NCBI GenBank assembly: GCA_049969715.1
Contig: JBMFOH010000012.1
Location: forward strand, 1 to 45,391
Length of the DNA: 45,391 bases
DNA from: JBMFOH01 sp049969715 [NCBI: bacterium]
Lineage (GTDB): Bacteria > DUMJ01
Direction of reading: 5' to 3'
In this document: positions 33,753 to 41,599 of the stretch, one piece after another
Position numbering within the stretch: the stretch's first letter is position 1
Layout: each line of letters opens with the position of its first letter
Made by a program: the position numbers and the translations under genes
The notes under the pieces: model-generated
What the model saw: only the letters and a program-made list of their open reading frames with translations
Told to the model about the DNA's origin: nothing
Databases searched by the model: none

Positions 33753-33777
33753 AGCCAATAGAAAGGAGATAATATAG

Positions 33778-34935
33778 ATGTCTAAGGTGGGTGTGCTTGA
33801 GTGTACAAGATATGATAAGAAAGAGATTAAATCTCTTATATTAGAAGGATTTAAATTTATAGGTATCCCTGACGTAAAAGGCAAATCTGTCCTTTTGAAA
33901 CCAAATCTCTTGATGCCAGCAGGACCTGAATATGCAGTAACTACTCACCCTACCCTAGTAGAAGCAGTAGGGGAAGTATTATTAGCGTTGGGGGCAAGAG
34001 ATATCCTTATAGGGGATAGCCCAGGTAATGCTCTTTCTAATATAGAGAATCTCTATAGAAAAACAGGGATGGAAGATCTAGCTAAGAGATCAGGGTTCAA
34101 GCTCGTAAACTTCTCCCAAGAAGGAATAATCGAAATAGAAAATCCTGGAGGGGTAGTAGAGATGTTACCTATTACAAAGGTGGTCAAAAATGTTGACTAT
34201 ATGGTAAATCTTCCAAAACTTAAGACACATAACTTTACTCTTATTACCTGTGCTATAAAGAATATGTTTGGGTGTATTCCTGGTTTTAATAAGTCAAAGA
34301 TGCATGCCAGCGCTCCAACTCCAAAGGAATTTGCTAGACTTATTGTAGAGATATTTGAAAAGATAAAGCCAAATCTTACTATAGTAGATGCCATAGAAGG
34401 GATGGAAGGAGATGGACCATCAGGAGGGGTTCCCAGAAGATTTAACAAGATCTTGATGAGTTACGATGCTGTAAGTATAGATGCAATTGGGGGTTGGATG
34501 CTTGGATATAATCCTAGTGAGATATTAACTACAAAGATTGCACAAAAGAAAGGGATCGGAGTTGCTGATCTAGATAAGATAGAGATATCAGGTCTAGGTT
34601 TAGATGAGTTATTTGGAAACGATGTGAAAAAGGTAAAAACTGTATACAATATAGTAGGGAGTATTCCCTTTCCATTATTAAGTTTTTTCTCTAAGAGACT
34701 AGTTAAATTAGTTAAGGTATTTCCAGAGATAAATGAGGAAAAATGTGTACGATGTAGGATATGTCTTAATAGTTGCCCTGAAAGTGCAATTAGTGAAGTA
34801 GATGGAAGGATGAGGATCGATTATAAGAAATGTATCTCTTGTTATTGCTGTCATGAGCTTTGCTCCCAACATGCCATCAGTATAAAAAAGAACAAGATTG
34901 CCAATATACTTTGGCTTGCAAAAGATAATAGTTAA
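33778..34935 (+). CDS. DUF362 protein with C-terminal 2[4Fe-4S] ferredoxin domain
   Basis: 385 residues. The first 300 are a DUF362 domain (VLLKPNLLMPAGPEYAVTTHPTLVEAV, IGDSPG, NLPKLKTHNFTLITCAIKNMFGCIPG). The tail has two cluster motifs, CVRCRICLNSCP and CISCYCCHELC (about residues 322-363). The second motif lacks the usual final Pro after its last Cys. The family is widespread in anaerobes and its reaction is not established. The ferredoxin tail implies electron transfer. AAAGGAG precedes the ATG. Confidence 0.85.
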   Translation: MSKVGVLECTRYDKKEIKSLILEGFKFIGIPDVKGKSVLLKPNLLMPAGPEYAVTTHPTLVEAVGEVLLALGARDILIGDSPGNALSNIENLYRKTGMEDLAKRSGFKLVNFSQEGIIEIENPGGVVEMLPITKVVKNVDYMVNLPKLKTHNFTLITCAIKNMFGCIPGFNKSKMHASAPTPKEFARLIVEIFEKIKPNLTIVDAIEGMEGDGPSGGVPRRFNKILMSYDAVSIDAIGGWMLGYNPSEILTTKIAQKKGIGVADLDKIEISGLGLDELFGNDVKKVKTVYNIVGSIPFPLLSFFSKRLVKLVKVFPEINEEKCVRCRICLNSCPESAISEVDGRMRIDYKKCISCYCCHELCSQHAISIKKNKIANILWLAKDNS

Positions 34936-34944
34936 GGAGGGCTA

Positions 34945-35856
34945 ATGAATACAAATAGATTGTTAGGTTATTCTGAAAATGATAGATTACTTATTATAAA
35001 TGCAGATGACCTTGGGATGTGTCATTCTTCTAATATGGCTATATTTAAGTTATTTGAAGAGGGTTATATCTCCTCTAGTACCTTGATGACACCTTGCCCT
35101 TGGGTAAGAGAGGTGGTTAAACATTATAAGGAGCATCCAGATATAGACATAGGGGTACACCTTACTTTTACTAGTGAGTGGGAAAACTACAAGTGGGGAC
35201 CAGTGACTAGGGGTAAAGATGTAAGCTCTTTAATAACACCAGAAGGCTATTTCCCCCAAACTTCAGAGGAATTAGAAGGAGCTGCCAAACGAGATGAAAT
35301 AAGAATAGAAATAAAGAGTCAGATCGAACTTGCCTTCAAGCTAGGAATTGAGCCTTCTCATCTAGATAACCATATGGGTACCCTATATGGACTTCACTTT
35401 GGGAAAAGTTTTCTAGATATAATATTTGATTTCTGCCATGAGTACCAGCTACCATTTAGACTCCCTAAGAATGTTGAAGAGGAAGCTAAGAGACTTCCTA
35501 AGGAGGCATTAGAAAACCTAGATAGAATATTCTCTTTGGCAGAAGAAAAAGGGATAATACTAATTGACCATCTAGTTTCCTCTTCATTCAATATGGAGGA
35601 GGGAGAAGACTACAACTCTTTTAAAGAGAGTATATTTAATCTTTTTAGAAACCTAAAGCCAGGGATATCAGAGTTTTATATCCATCCAGGTTTTGCTACA
35701 GAAGAGCTTAAGGCAATAAATCCTCATTGGCAGAAACGTCAATGGGAGTTTGATCTATTTATAGAGGACGAAACTAAAAAGGTTATAGAAGAAGAGGGCA
35801 TTAAGCTTATTAGATGGAAGGACATAATGAAAGCCCAAAGGAAGTTGTCTTTCTAA
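34945..35856 (+). CDS. ChbG/YdjC-like carbohydrate deacetylase
   Basis: 303 residues. NADDLG (19-24) supplies the catalytic and metal Asp pair, VHLTFT has His72, and PSHLDNHMGTLYGLH has His139 and His143. ChbG removes an acetyl group from chitobiose or related N-acetyl sugars; other members act on different acetylated carbohydrates. There is no signal peptide, so it acts in the cytoplasm. It is the last gene of the M42-transketolase operon. Its stop codon overlaps, on the other strand, the stop codon of the ABC exporter gene, and no terminator is visible. Confidence 0.82.
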   Translation: MNTNRLLGYSENDRLLIINADDLGMCHSSNMAIFKLFEEGYISSSTLMTPCPWVREVVKHYKEHPDIDIGVHLTFTSEWENYKWGPVTRGKDVSSLITPEGYFPQTSEELEGAAKRDEIRIEIKSQIELAFKLGIEPSHLDNHMGTLYGLHFGKSFLDIIFDFCHEYQLPFRLPKNVEEEAKRLPKEALENLDRIFSLAEEKGIILIDHLVSSSFNMEEGEDYNSFKESIFNLFRNLKPGISEFYIHPGFATEELKAINPHWQKRQWEFDLFIEDETKKVIEEEGIKLIRWKDIMKAQRKLSF

Positions 35857-37715
35857 ACAGCTTCAGCTGCTTCTAAGTTGAATTGACTCATATAGAGATT
35901 ATAGTAGAACCCTTTCTTCTCTAGAAGTTGTTCGTGCTTACCACGCTCAATAATCTCTCCATCATTTATTACCAGAATAATGTCAGCCTTTCGGATAGTA
36001 CTGAGCCTATGAGCAATAACAAAACTAGTACGACCTTTCATAAGGTTTAACATAGCTTCTTGTATATGCTTCTCTGTTCTAGTATCTACATTGCTTGTAG
36101 CTTCGTCTAATATAAGAATTGCAGGATTTGCAAGGATTGCCCTAGCTATAGCTAATAGTTGACGTTGTCCTTGACTTAAGTCTCCTCCATCTTCAGAGAG
36201 TATGGTATCATAACCATTTGGAAGTCTCAGGATAAACTGTTCTGCATTGGCAAGTCTTGCAGCAGCTTCTATTTCTTTATCTGTAGCGTCTAAACGTCCA
36301 TACCTTATGTTTTCTTTCACTGATGCCGAGAAAAGGTAAGTATCTTGTAGGACTATACCTAAGAGGGATCGGAGGTTAGACCTCTTTATCTTTCTTATAT
36401 CAATTCCATCTATCAGTATAGAACCATTCTGTATGTCATAAAATCTTGTTAAAAGATTTACTATAGTGGTTTTTCCTGCCCCTGTAGGACCAACCAATGC
36501 AATAGTTTGACCAGGTTTTGCATGAAAACTCACATTTTTGAGGATTGGTACTCCTTCTTCATAGGAGAAGGAAACATTACGAAATTCAACTTCTCCTTTC
36601 ACATCCTTTAGCTCTATAGCGTCAGGAGGATCAACTGGTTCAGGTTCCTCATCTATCACCTCAAATACCCTTTCTGCACTGGCAATGGCAGACTGGATCA
36701 TATTGAATTGATTGGCTAAATCGTTAAGTGGACGGATGAACTGTCTCGAGTAGTTTATAAAGCTAGCGATCGTCCCAACAGTAATTATATGCTGCACTGC
36801 AAACCAACCTCCAAATCCGGCCACTATAGCAAAATCTATATTGTTTAATACATTCATAAGAGGAGGTATTATTCCAGCATATATCTGAGCCTTGGTACCG
36901 ACTCTTTTTAACTCTCTATTAACCTCTTCAAAACGTTCTATTTCTTTTTCTTCTCTACAAAATACCTTTACTACTTTCTGTCCAGAGATATTTTCTTCTA
37001 TAAATCCATCTAGGTCTCCTAAAACGGTCTGATTATTTAAAAAGTAGGTCCTTGTACGAGATGATATGACTTCTGTAAGTGCCAACATTACTGGTATCAC
37101 TGTTAGAGTGATCAGTGTAAGTTTGGGACTTAAGAATAACATCATAACCACGGTTCCAATCAACGTAATAACACCGGAGAAGATCTGAGTAATACTAGCA
37201 GTTAAAGTATTACTTACATTGTCTAGGTCATTTGTCAGCCTACTCATCAAATCACCATGTGGCCTAGTATCGAAAAACTTTAAAGGCAAAACCTGAAGCT
37301 TGTTAAACAGGTCTTTTCTCATCTCTAAGACACTTCTTTGAGCTATATTTATCATAAAGTAATTTTGAATCCAAGTGAAAATAGAACTTAACAGATATAT
37401 ACTAATCATAACTAGTATAATAGAGAACAACCCTTTAAAATCCTTTGGGATTATAAAGTCATCTATAGCCTTTCCTATTAGATATGGTCCCATTAACATC
37501 AATACAGAGGTTACAGCAGTTAAAGTAAAAACTAAAATAAGTCTGAATTTATGAGCGTCTAGATATCTCCACAGTCTCTTTAATGTCCCTATTGGGTCCT
37601 TAGGTTTTACTACCGCACCCATATAGTGATGACCTGGACCACCAAAACCTCCAGGCCCTCTTCTGACATTTAAGGTTGGCATATTTATCTTTTCCTCTTC
37701 ACTTTTCTTAGGCAT
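35853..37715 (-). CDS. Heterodimeric ABC exporter subunit (TM288/BmrD type), catalytic Walker B
   Basis: 620 residues. A glycine-rich N-terminal tail is followed by six membrane helices (about 55-345) and a nucleotide-binding domain: Walker A GPTGAGKTT (409-417), signature LSQGQ (513-517), Walker B ILILDEATS with catalytic Glu538, and H-loop His569. The atypical LSQGQ belongs to the degenerate site of the dimer, while its own Walker B and H-loop serve the active site. It overlaps its partner gene by 8 bases. Such exporters expel hydrophobic drugs, lipids or peptides. Confidence 0.9.
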   Translation of the reverse strand: MPKKSEEEKINMPTLNVRRGPGGFGGPGHHYMGAVVKPKDPIGTLKRLWRYLDAHKFRLILVFTLTAVTSVLMLMGPYLIGKAIDDFIIPKDFKGLFSIILVMISIYLLSSIFTWIQNYFMINIAQRSVLEMRKDLFNKLQVLPLKFFDTRPHGDLMSRLTNDLDNVSNTLTASITQIFSGVITLIGTVVMMLFLSPKLTLITLTVIPVMLALTEVISSRTRTYFLNNQTVLGDLDGFIEENISGQKVVKVFCREEKEIERFEEVNRELKRVGTKAQIYAGIIPPLMNVLNNIDFAIVAGFGGWFAVQHIITVGTIASFINYSRQFIRPLNDLANQFNMIQSAIASAERVFEVIDEEPEPVDPPDAIELKDVKGEVEFRNVSFSYEEGVPILKNVSFHAKPGQTIALVGPTGAGKTTIVNLLTRFYDIQNGSILIDGIDIRKIKRSNLRSLLGIVLQDTYLFSASVKENIRYGRLDATDKEIEAAARLANAEQFILRLPNGYDTILSEDGGDLSQGQRQLLAIARAILANPAILILDEATSNVDTRTEKHIQEAMLNLMKGRTSFVIAHRLSTIRKADIILVINDGEIIERGKHEQLLEKKGFYYNLYMSQFNLEAAEAV

Positions 37716-39444
37716 CTACAGTTACCTCCTCTCCTAATTGTGACCTGTATATATCTTGATATATAGGGCTTTCTTCTAATAATTCTGTATGTGTTCCTTG
37801 AGCTACAATTCTCCCATTATCGAGTATCAGTATCTTGTCAGCATTCATAACCGTACTTATACGTTGAGCTATGATAAAGGTAGTACATTGTCTCATCATT
37901 TCTTTTAAGCCCTTCAAAATACGTTGTTCAGTAGCTAAGTCTACAGCGCTTGTACTATCATCAAGGATCAGAATAACCGGCTTCTTTATGATGGCTCTTG
38001 CTATCGCCAATCTCTGTTTTTGCCCTCCAGAGAGATTAACTCCCCGTTGTCCTATTATGGTATCAAACCCATCAGGGAAGCTCATTATGAAGTCATACGC
38101 CTGAGCTATCTTTGTTGCCTCAATAATCTCTTCCTCTGTGGCATTTTCATTTCCCCAACAGATATTTTCTCTTATGGTTCCTGAGAAGAGTATCGATTCC
38201 TGCAATACTATCCCTATAGCAGACCTTAATACCTTGAGGTCTACATTACGGACATCTTTTCCATTTATTAGAATTCTACCTTTAGTAGGGTCATAAAGAC
38301 GTGGAATAAGGCTGACAAGGGTAGACTTACCAGCCCCAGTAGTTCCTAATATTGCTACTGTCTCTCCCGAGGAGGCAACAAAAGAAATATCCTTAAGTAC
38401 TGGTTCCCCATCCTGTCTATTATAACTAAAATATACGTTTTCAAATACTACCTCTCCATTAGTAATTGGAGTAGTATCTGCATTCTTAGGATTTTCTATA
38501 TCCAATTTAGTTTCAAGGACCTCATTTATACGTTCAGCAGAGGCACTGGCACGGGTAACAAATATGAGGATATTTCCTATCATCATTAGTGAAAAGAGTA
38601 TCTGTGTCATATAGTTTATAAGTGCCATTATCTCCCCTACCTGTAGTCCTCCCTTATGGACTTGGATTCCTCCAAACCACAGAACAGCCACAACACTTAG
38701 ATTCATTATTAACATCATTACTGGCATAATAGAGATTACAAGCATAAAAGCACTAATAGCAGTATTCATAAGTTCTTCATTAGCAGAAGCAAATCTATAT
38801 TTTTCTAGTTCAGACCTCACAAATGCCTTTACCACTCGAACGCCGGATAAATTTTCCCTTATTACTGAGTTAACCTTATCTATCTTCTGTTGTAAGAGGG
38901 TGAAAAGAGGAAAGCTATGTCTTGTAATATAGACAAAACCTATCAATAAAAGTGGGATAGAGAAGAGAAGAATCATTGCAAGTTTAGGGCTGATCAATAT
39001 CGTCATAATGACTCCCCCTACAAATAGCAAGGGTGCCCTTACTACGATTCTTAATGACATTAATACAACTGTCTGAAGTTGAACGATATCGTTAGTGAGA
39101 CGGGTTATAAGGGAACCAGTCTTAAACCTATCTAGGTTAGAAAAAGAGAATGATTGGACCTTTTTAAATACATCTGAGCGTAAGTCAGTCCCAAAGCTTT
39201 GACTAGCTATGCTTGATGCTATAGTACATCCCACGCCACCTATCATTCCTATCCCTGCTATTCCAATCATTAAGAGACCAGTTCTCAGTATAAAGGTCAG
39301 ATCTCCCTTCATAACCCCATTATCAATAATCCTTGCTAATAGACTTGGCTGACTAAGATCACAAATGACCTCTATAATCATAAGTAATGGGGCTAAAAGG
39401 ACTGCTTTCCAATAGGGTTTTAGGTAGGGAAGTAGTTTTTTCAC
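37708..39444 (-). CDS. Heterodimeric ABC exporter subunit (TM287/BmrC type), degenerate site
   Basis: 578 residues, six membrane helices then a nucleotide-binding domain. Walker A is GTTGAGKST (367-375) and the signature is canonical LSGGQ (471-475). Walker B is ILILDDSTS with Asp496 instead of Glu, and the H-loop position is Gln527 instead of His (IIAQRIS). These two changes, complementary to the partner's LSQGQ, are the hallmark of asymmetric exporters with one inactive ATP site. The start is GTG 39444 after AGGAGGT. Expression is probably controlled by the upstream MarR regulator. Confidence 0.9.
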   Translation of the reverse strand: MKKLLPYLKPYWKAVLLAPLLMIIEVICDLSQPSLLARIIDNGVMKGDLTFILRTGLLMIGIAGIGMIGGVGCTIASSIASQSFGTDLRSDVFKKVQSFSFSNLDRFKTGSLITRLTNDIVQLQTVVLMSLRIVVRAPLLFVGGVIMTILISPKLAMILLFSIPLLLIGFVYITRHSFPLFTLLQQKIDKVNSVIRENLSGVRVVKAFVRSELEKYRFASANEELMNTAISAFMLVISIMPVMMLIMNLSVVAVLWFGGIQVHKGGLQVGEIMALINYMTQILFSLMMIGNILIFVTRASASAERINEVLETKLDIENPKNADTTPITNGEVVFENVYFSYNRQDGEPVLKDISFVASSGETVAILGTTGAGKSTLVSLIPRLYDPTKGRILINGKDVRNVDLKVLRSAIGIVLQESILFSGTIRENICWGNENATEEEIIEATKIAQAYDFIMSFPDGFDTIIGQRGVNLSGGQKQRLAIARAIIKKPVILILDDSTSAVDLATEQRILKGLKEMMRQCTTFIIAQRISTVMNADKILILDNGRIVAQGTHTELLEESPIYQDIYRSQLGEEVTVDA

Positions 39445-39494
39445 AGTATTACCTCCTGGATATTATTTTGACGACTAAATATAAAGAGCTATTA

Positions 39495-39959
39495 TTATAG
39501 GCATCTCTTTTCATAAGCATTTTCTTTCCTATTAACCTTCTGAAGGTTCTCTAAGATCTGAAGGAAGAAACGGCGTAATAGTATCTTTTCTTCAAATGTA
39601 AACCCAGAAAAACAATCATTCTCTAAGGTTAGATTTATGTCTTCAACATCTTTTTTTATGCTCTTTCCCTTTTCAGTAAGATATACGCGGGAAACCCTCA
39701 TATCTTGAAGGTCTGTCTCTCGTCTCAAGAATCCAGCCTTTTCCATTCTTCTCAACATTACAGTTACGGTAGAGGGCTTAAGCTTCAATTCTTCTGCGAT
39801 CTCTTTCTGAGTCAATCCATCTCTCTCCCACAGCATGAATAAAATGGGAGGCTGCCCCTTATGAAGACCTATCTTACCTAAAAGATAATGTACCCTTATA
39901 AAATGCTCACGTATTATCTGACTTAATAAAAAATCTAAGCTTTCGCTCATGGATTCCAA
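39495..39959 (-). CDS. MarR-family transcriptional regulator
   Basis: 154 residues. The winged helix is GLTQKEIAEELKLKPSTVTVMLRRMEKAGFLRRETDLQDMRVSRVYLTEKG (about 49-99). The start is TTG 39959, preceded by AAGGAGG at 7 bases; ATG 39950 is too far away. It is first in an operon with the two exporter genes, the usual arrangement for ligand-relieved repression of an efflux pump. A SlyA-like site lies at its transcription start. Confidence 0.88.
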   Translation of the reverse strand: MESMSESLDFLLSQIIREHFIRVHYLLGKIGLHKGQPPILFMLWERDGLTQKEIAEELKLKPSTVTVMLRRMEKAGFLRRETDLQDMRVSRVYLTEKGKSIKKDVEDINLTLENDCFSGFTFEEKILLRRFFLQILENLQKVNRKENAYEKRCL

Positions 39960-39981
39960 ACAACTTCCTCCTTAAATTTAT

Positions 39982-39993
39982 TTAGACAACTAA
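39982..39993. promoter_or_regulatory. MarR/SlyA-type operator candidate
   Basis: TTAGACAACTAA has inverted arms TTAG/CTAA and differs from the SlyA consensus TTAGCAAGCTAA at three central positions (arms intact). It covers the predicted transcription start of the marR-exporter operon. Confidence 0.45.
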
Positions 39994-40001
39994 CTATATA
40001 A

Positions 40002-40030
40002 AGTATATACTGCAAATTGAAATATGTCAA
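40002..40030 (-). promoter_or_regulatory. Promoter of the marR-exporter operon
   Basis: On the minus strand, TTGACA (40030-40025), a 17-base spacer and TATACT (40007-40002): nearly consensus. The start would be near 39995, within the operator candidate. Confidence 0.8.
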
Positions 40031-40072
40031 CTACAAAAAATTAAAGAGGTAAGATAGTTTATCTTACCTCTT
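40031..40072 (-). terminator. Intrinsic terminator after xylB
   Basis: A perfect 13-bp stem (40044-40056 with 40060-40072) and 3-base loop. The minus-strand RNA continues TTAATTTTTTG. It ends the nadA-metallopeptidase-xylB operon directly before the marR promoter. Confidence 0.88.
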
Positions 40073-40095
40073 CCTGGGCTAGAAATAATATCTCT

Positions 40096-41595
40096 TCACC
40101 GTCTAAAGTCTTCTTTCAGATCTTTATATAACCTTCTATATATGGGATAGATCTCTCTATACACATTTACCCACTCATCTTCAGGGTCTACTGTGCTTGT
40201 AATCTTTACTATACTTTCCGTACACTCTTTTACACTATTAAACATACCCGTTCCTACTGCACTCAAAAGAGCTGAACCAAAGGCAGCCCCTTCAGTAACG
40301 TTTATAGTATCTACTGGAAGTTGGAAGATACTAGCAAGGATCTTTCTCCACAATAAACTTCTAGCCCCTCCACCAGAGACCTTTATTGACTTAGGTCTTA
40401 TACCAAGTTCTTTTAAGATCTCTAATGAATCGTTAAGACCAAAAGAAATACCTTCAATTATAGCCCTTACAAAATGTGCCCTTGTATGATTTAATCCTAT
40501 ACCAAAAAATACCCCTCTTGCAAATGGATCTGGATAAGGGCATCTCTCCCCTGTAAGATAGGGAAGAAAGATAAGTCTTTCTGCCCCTGGTTGAACATTT
40601 TCTGCCTCTTCAGTGAGGAGCTCATATGGGTCTTTCTTTAATATCCTAGAGATACTAACCTCCATCTCCCCAAATGTATCTCTGTACCATCTTAATGAAC
40701 CACCAGCTGAGAGCATTACCCCCATTATATGCCACATACCGGGTACTGCATGACAGAAGCTGTGTGTCCTAAGTTTAGGGTCTACAAGAATCTCGTCAGT
40801 AGCAGAGAAAACTACCCCTGAAGTCCCTAAAGTAACAGAGGTATCATACGAATTAACTATCCCCATTCCTACCGCTTGAGCAGCCTGATCCCCTCCTCCT
40901 CCAACAACGGGCGTCTTCTCCTTTAACCCAGTCTCATTAGCTACATCTTTTGTTATATAACCTGTGATTTGAGGACTCTCATAAGCCTTGGGAAAGATAT
41001 CGAAAGAAAGGTCCATGGCTTCTATCATTTCTTTTGACCATCTTCTTGCCTTCACATCAAATACTGCAGTTCCAGAAGCATCGGACACTTCTGTGGCGTA
41101 CTCTCCGGTCAGTTTAAATCTAATAAAATCTTTCGGAAGTAATACCTGTCTTAACTTCTTAAAGTTTTCTGGCTCATTATTCCTAAGCCAAATGATCTTA
41201 GGGAGAGTAAAACCAGTAAGGACAGGATTTGATATCCACTCTACTACTCTATCTTTAAATCTCTCCATAATTGTATCTACTTCTCTATAAGTACGCTGAT
41301 CATTCCAAAGAATACAGGGTCTTATAACATTTCCTCTCTCGTCTAGAAATACAGAACCATGCATCTGACCAGTAAGCCCAATCCCTTTTATCTTGTTAGT
41401 ATCTATCTTCTCTGTCGCTTTTCTTATACTTAACTTTGTTGCATTCCACCATTCTTGTGGATTCTGTTCAGTCCACCCTGGCTGAGGAGTATACAAGGGG
41501 TACTCCTCTTCTCCTTTACTTATTACATTGCCATTACTGTCTATAATTAAGACCTTTACTCCACTCGTTCCCAAATCGATACCCATAAAATACAT
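40096..41595 (-). CDS. xylB: Xylulokinase
   Basis: 499 residues, a FGGY-family kinase. The ATP loop is IDLGTSGVK (6-14). GLTGQMHG (73-80) and WNDQRT (97-102) are typical of D-xylulose kinases. Catalytic Asp236 is in GGGGDQAAQAVG. It phosphorylates D-xylulose to xylulose-5-phosphate, which would feed the transketolase encoded at 30417-32197. Its ribosome site lies within the last codons of the upstream metallopeptidase gene, so translation is coupled. There is no xylose isomerase (XylA) nearby, and the gene's placement after a surface peptidase is unexpected. Confidence 0.88.
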   Translation of the reverse strand: MYFMGIDLGTSGVKVLIIDSNGNVISKGEEEYPLYTPQPGWTEQNPQEWWNATKLSIRKATEKIDTNKIKGIGLTGQMHGSVFLDERGNVIRPCILWNDQRTYREVDTIMERFKDRVVEWISNPVLTGFTLPKIIWLRNNEPENFKKLRQVLLPKDFIRFKLTGEYATEVSDASGTAVFDVKARRWSKEMIEAMDLSFDIFPKAYESPQITGYITKDVANETGLKEKTPVVGGGGDQAAQAVGMGIVNSYDTSVTLGTSGVVFSATDEILVDPKLRTHSFCHAVPGMWHIMGVMLSAGGSLRWYRDTFGEMEVSISRILKKDPYELLTEEAENVQPGAERLIFLPYLTGERCPYPDPFARGVFFGIGLNHTRAHFVRAIIEGISFGLNDSLEILKELGIRPKSIKVSGGGARSLLWRKILASIFQLPVDTINVTEGAAFGSALLSAVGTGMFNSVKECTESIVKITSTVDPEDEWVNVYREIYPIYRRLYKDLKEDFRR

Positions 41596-41599
41596 ATTC

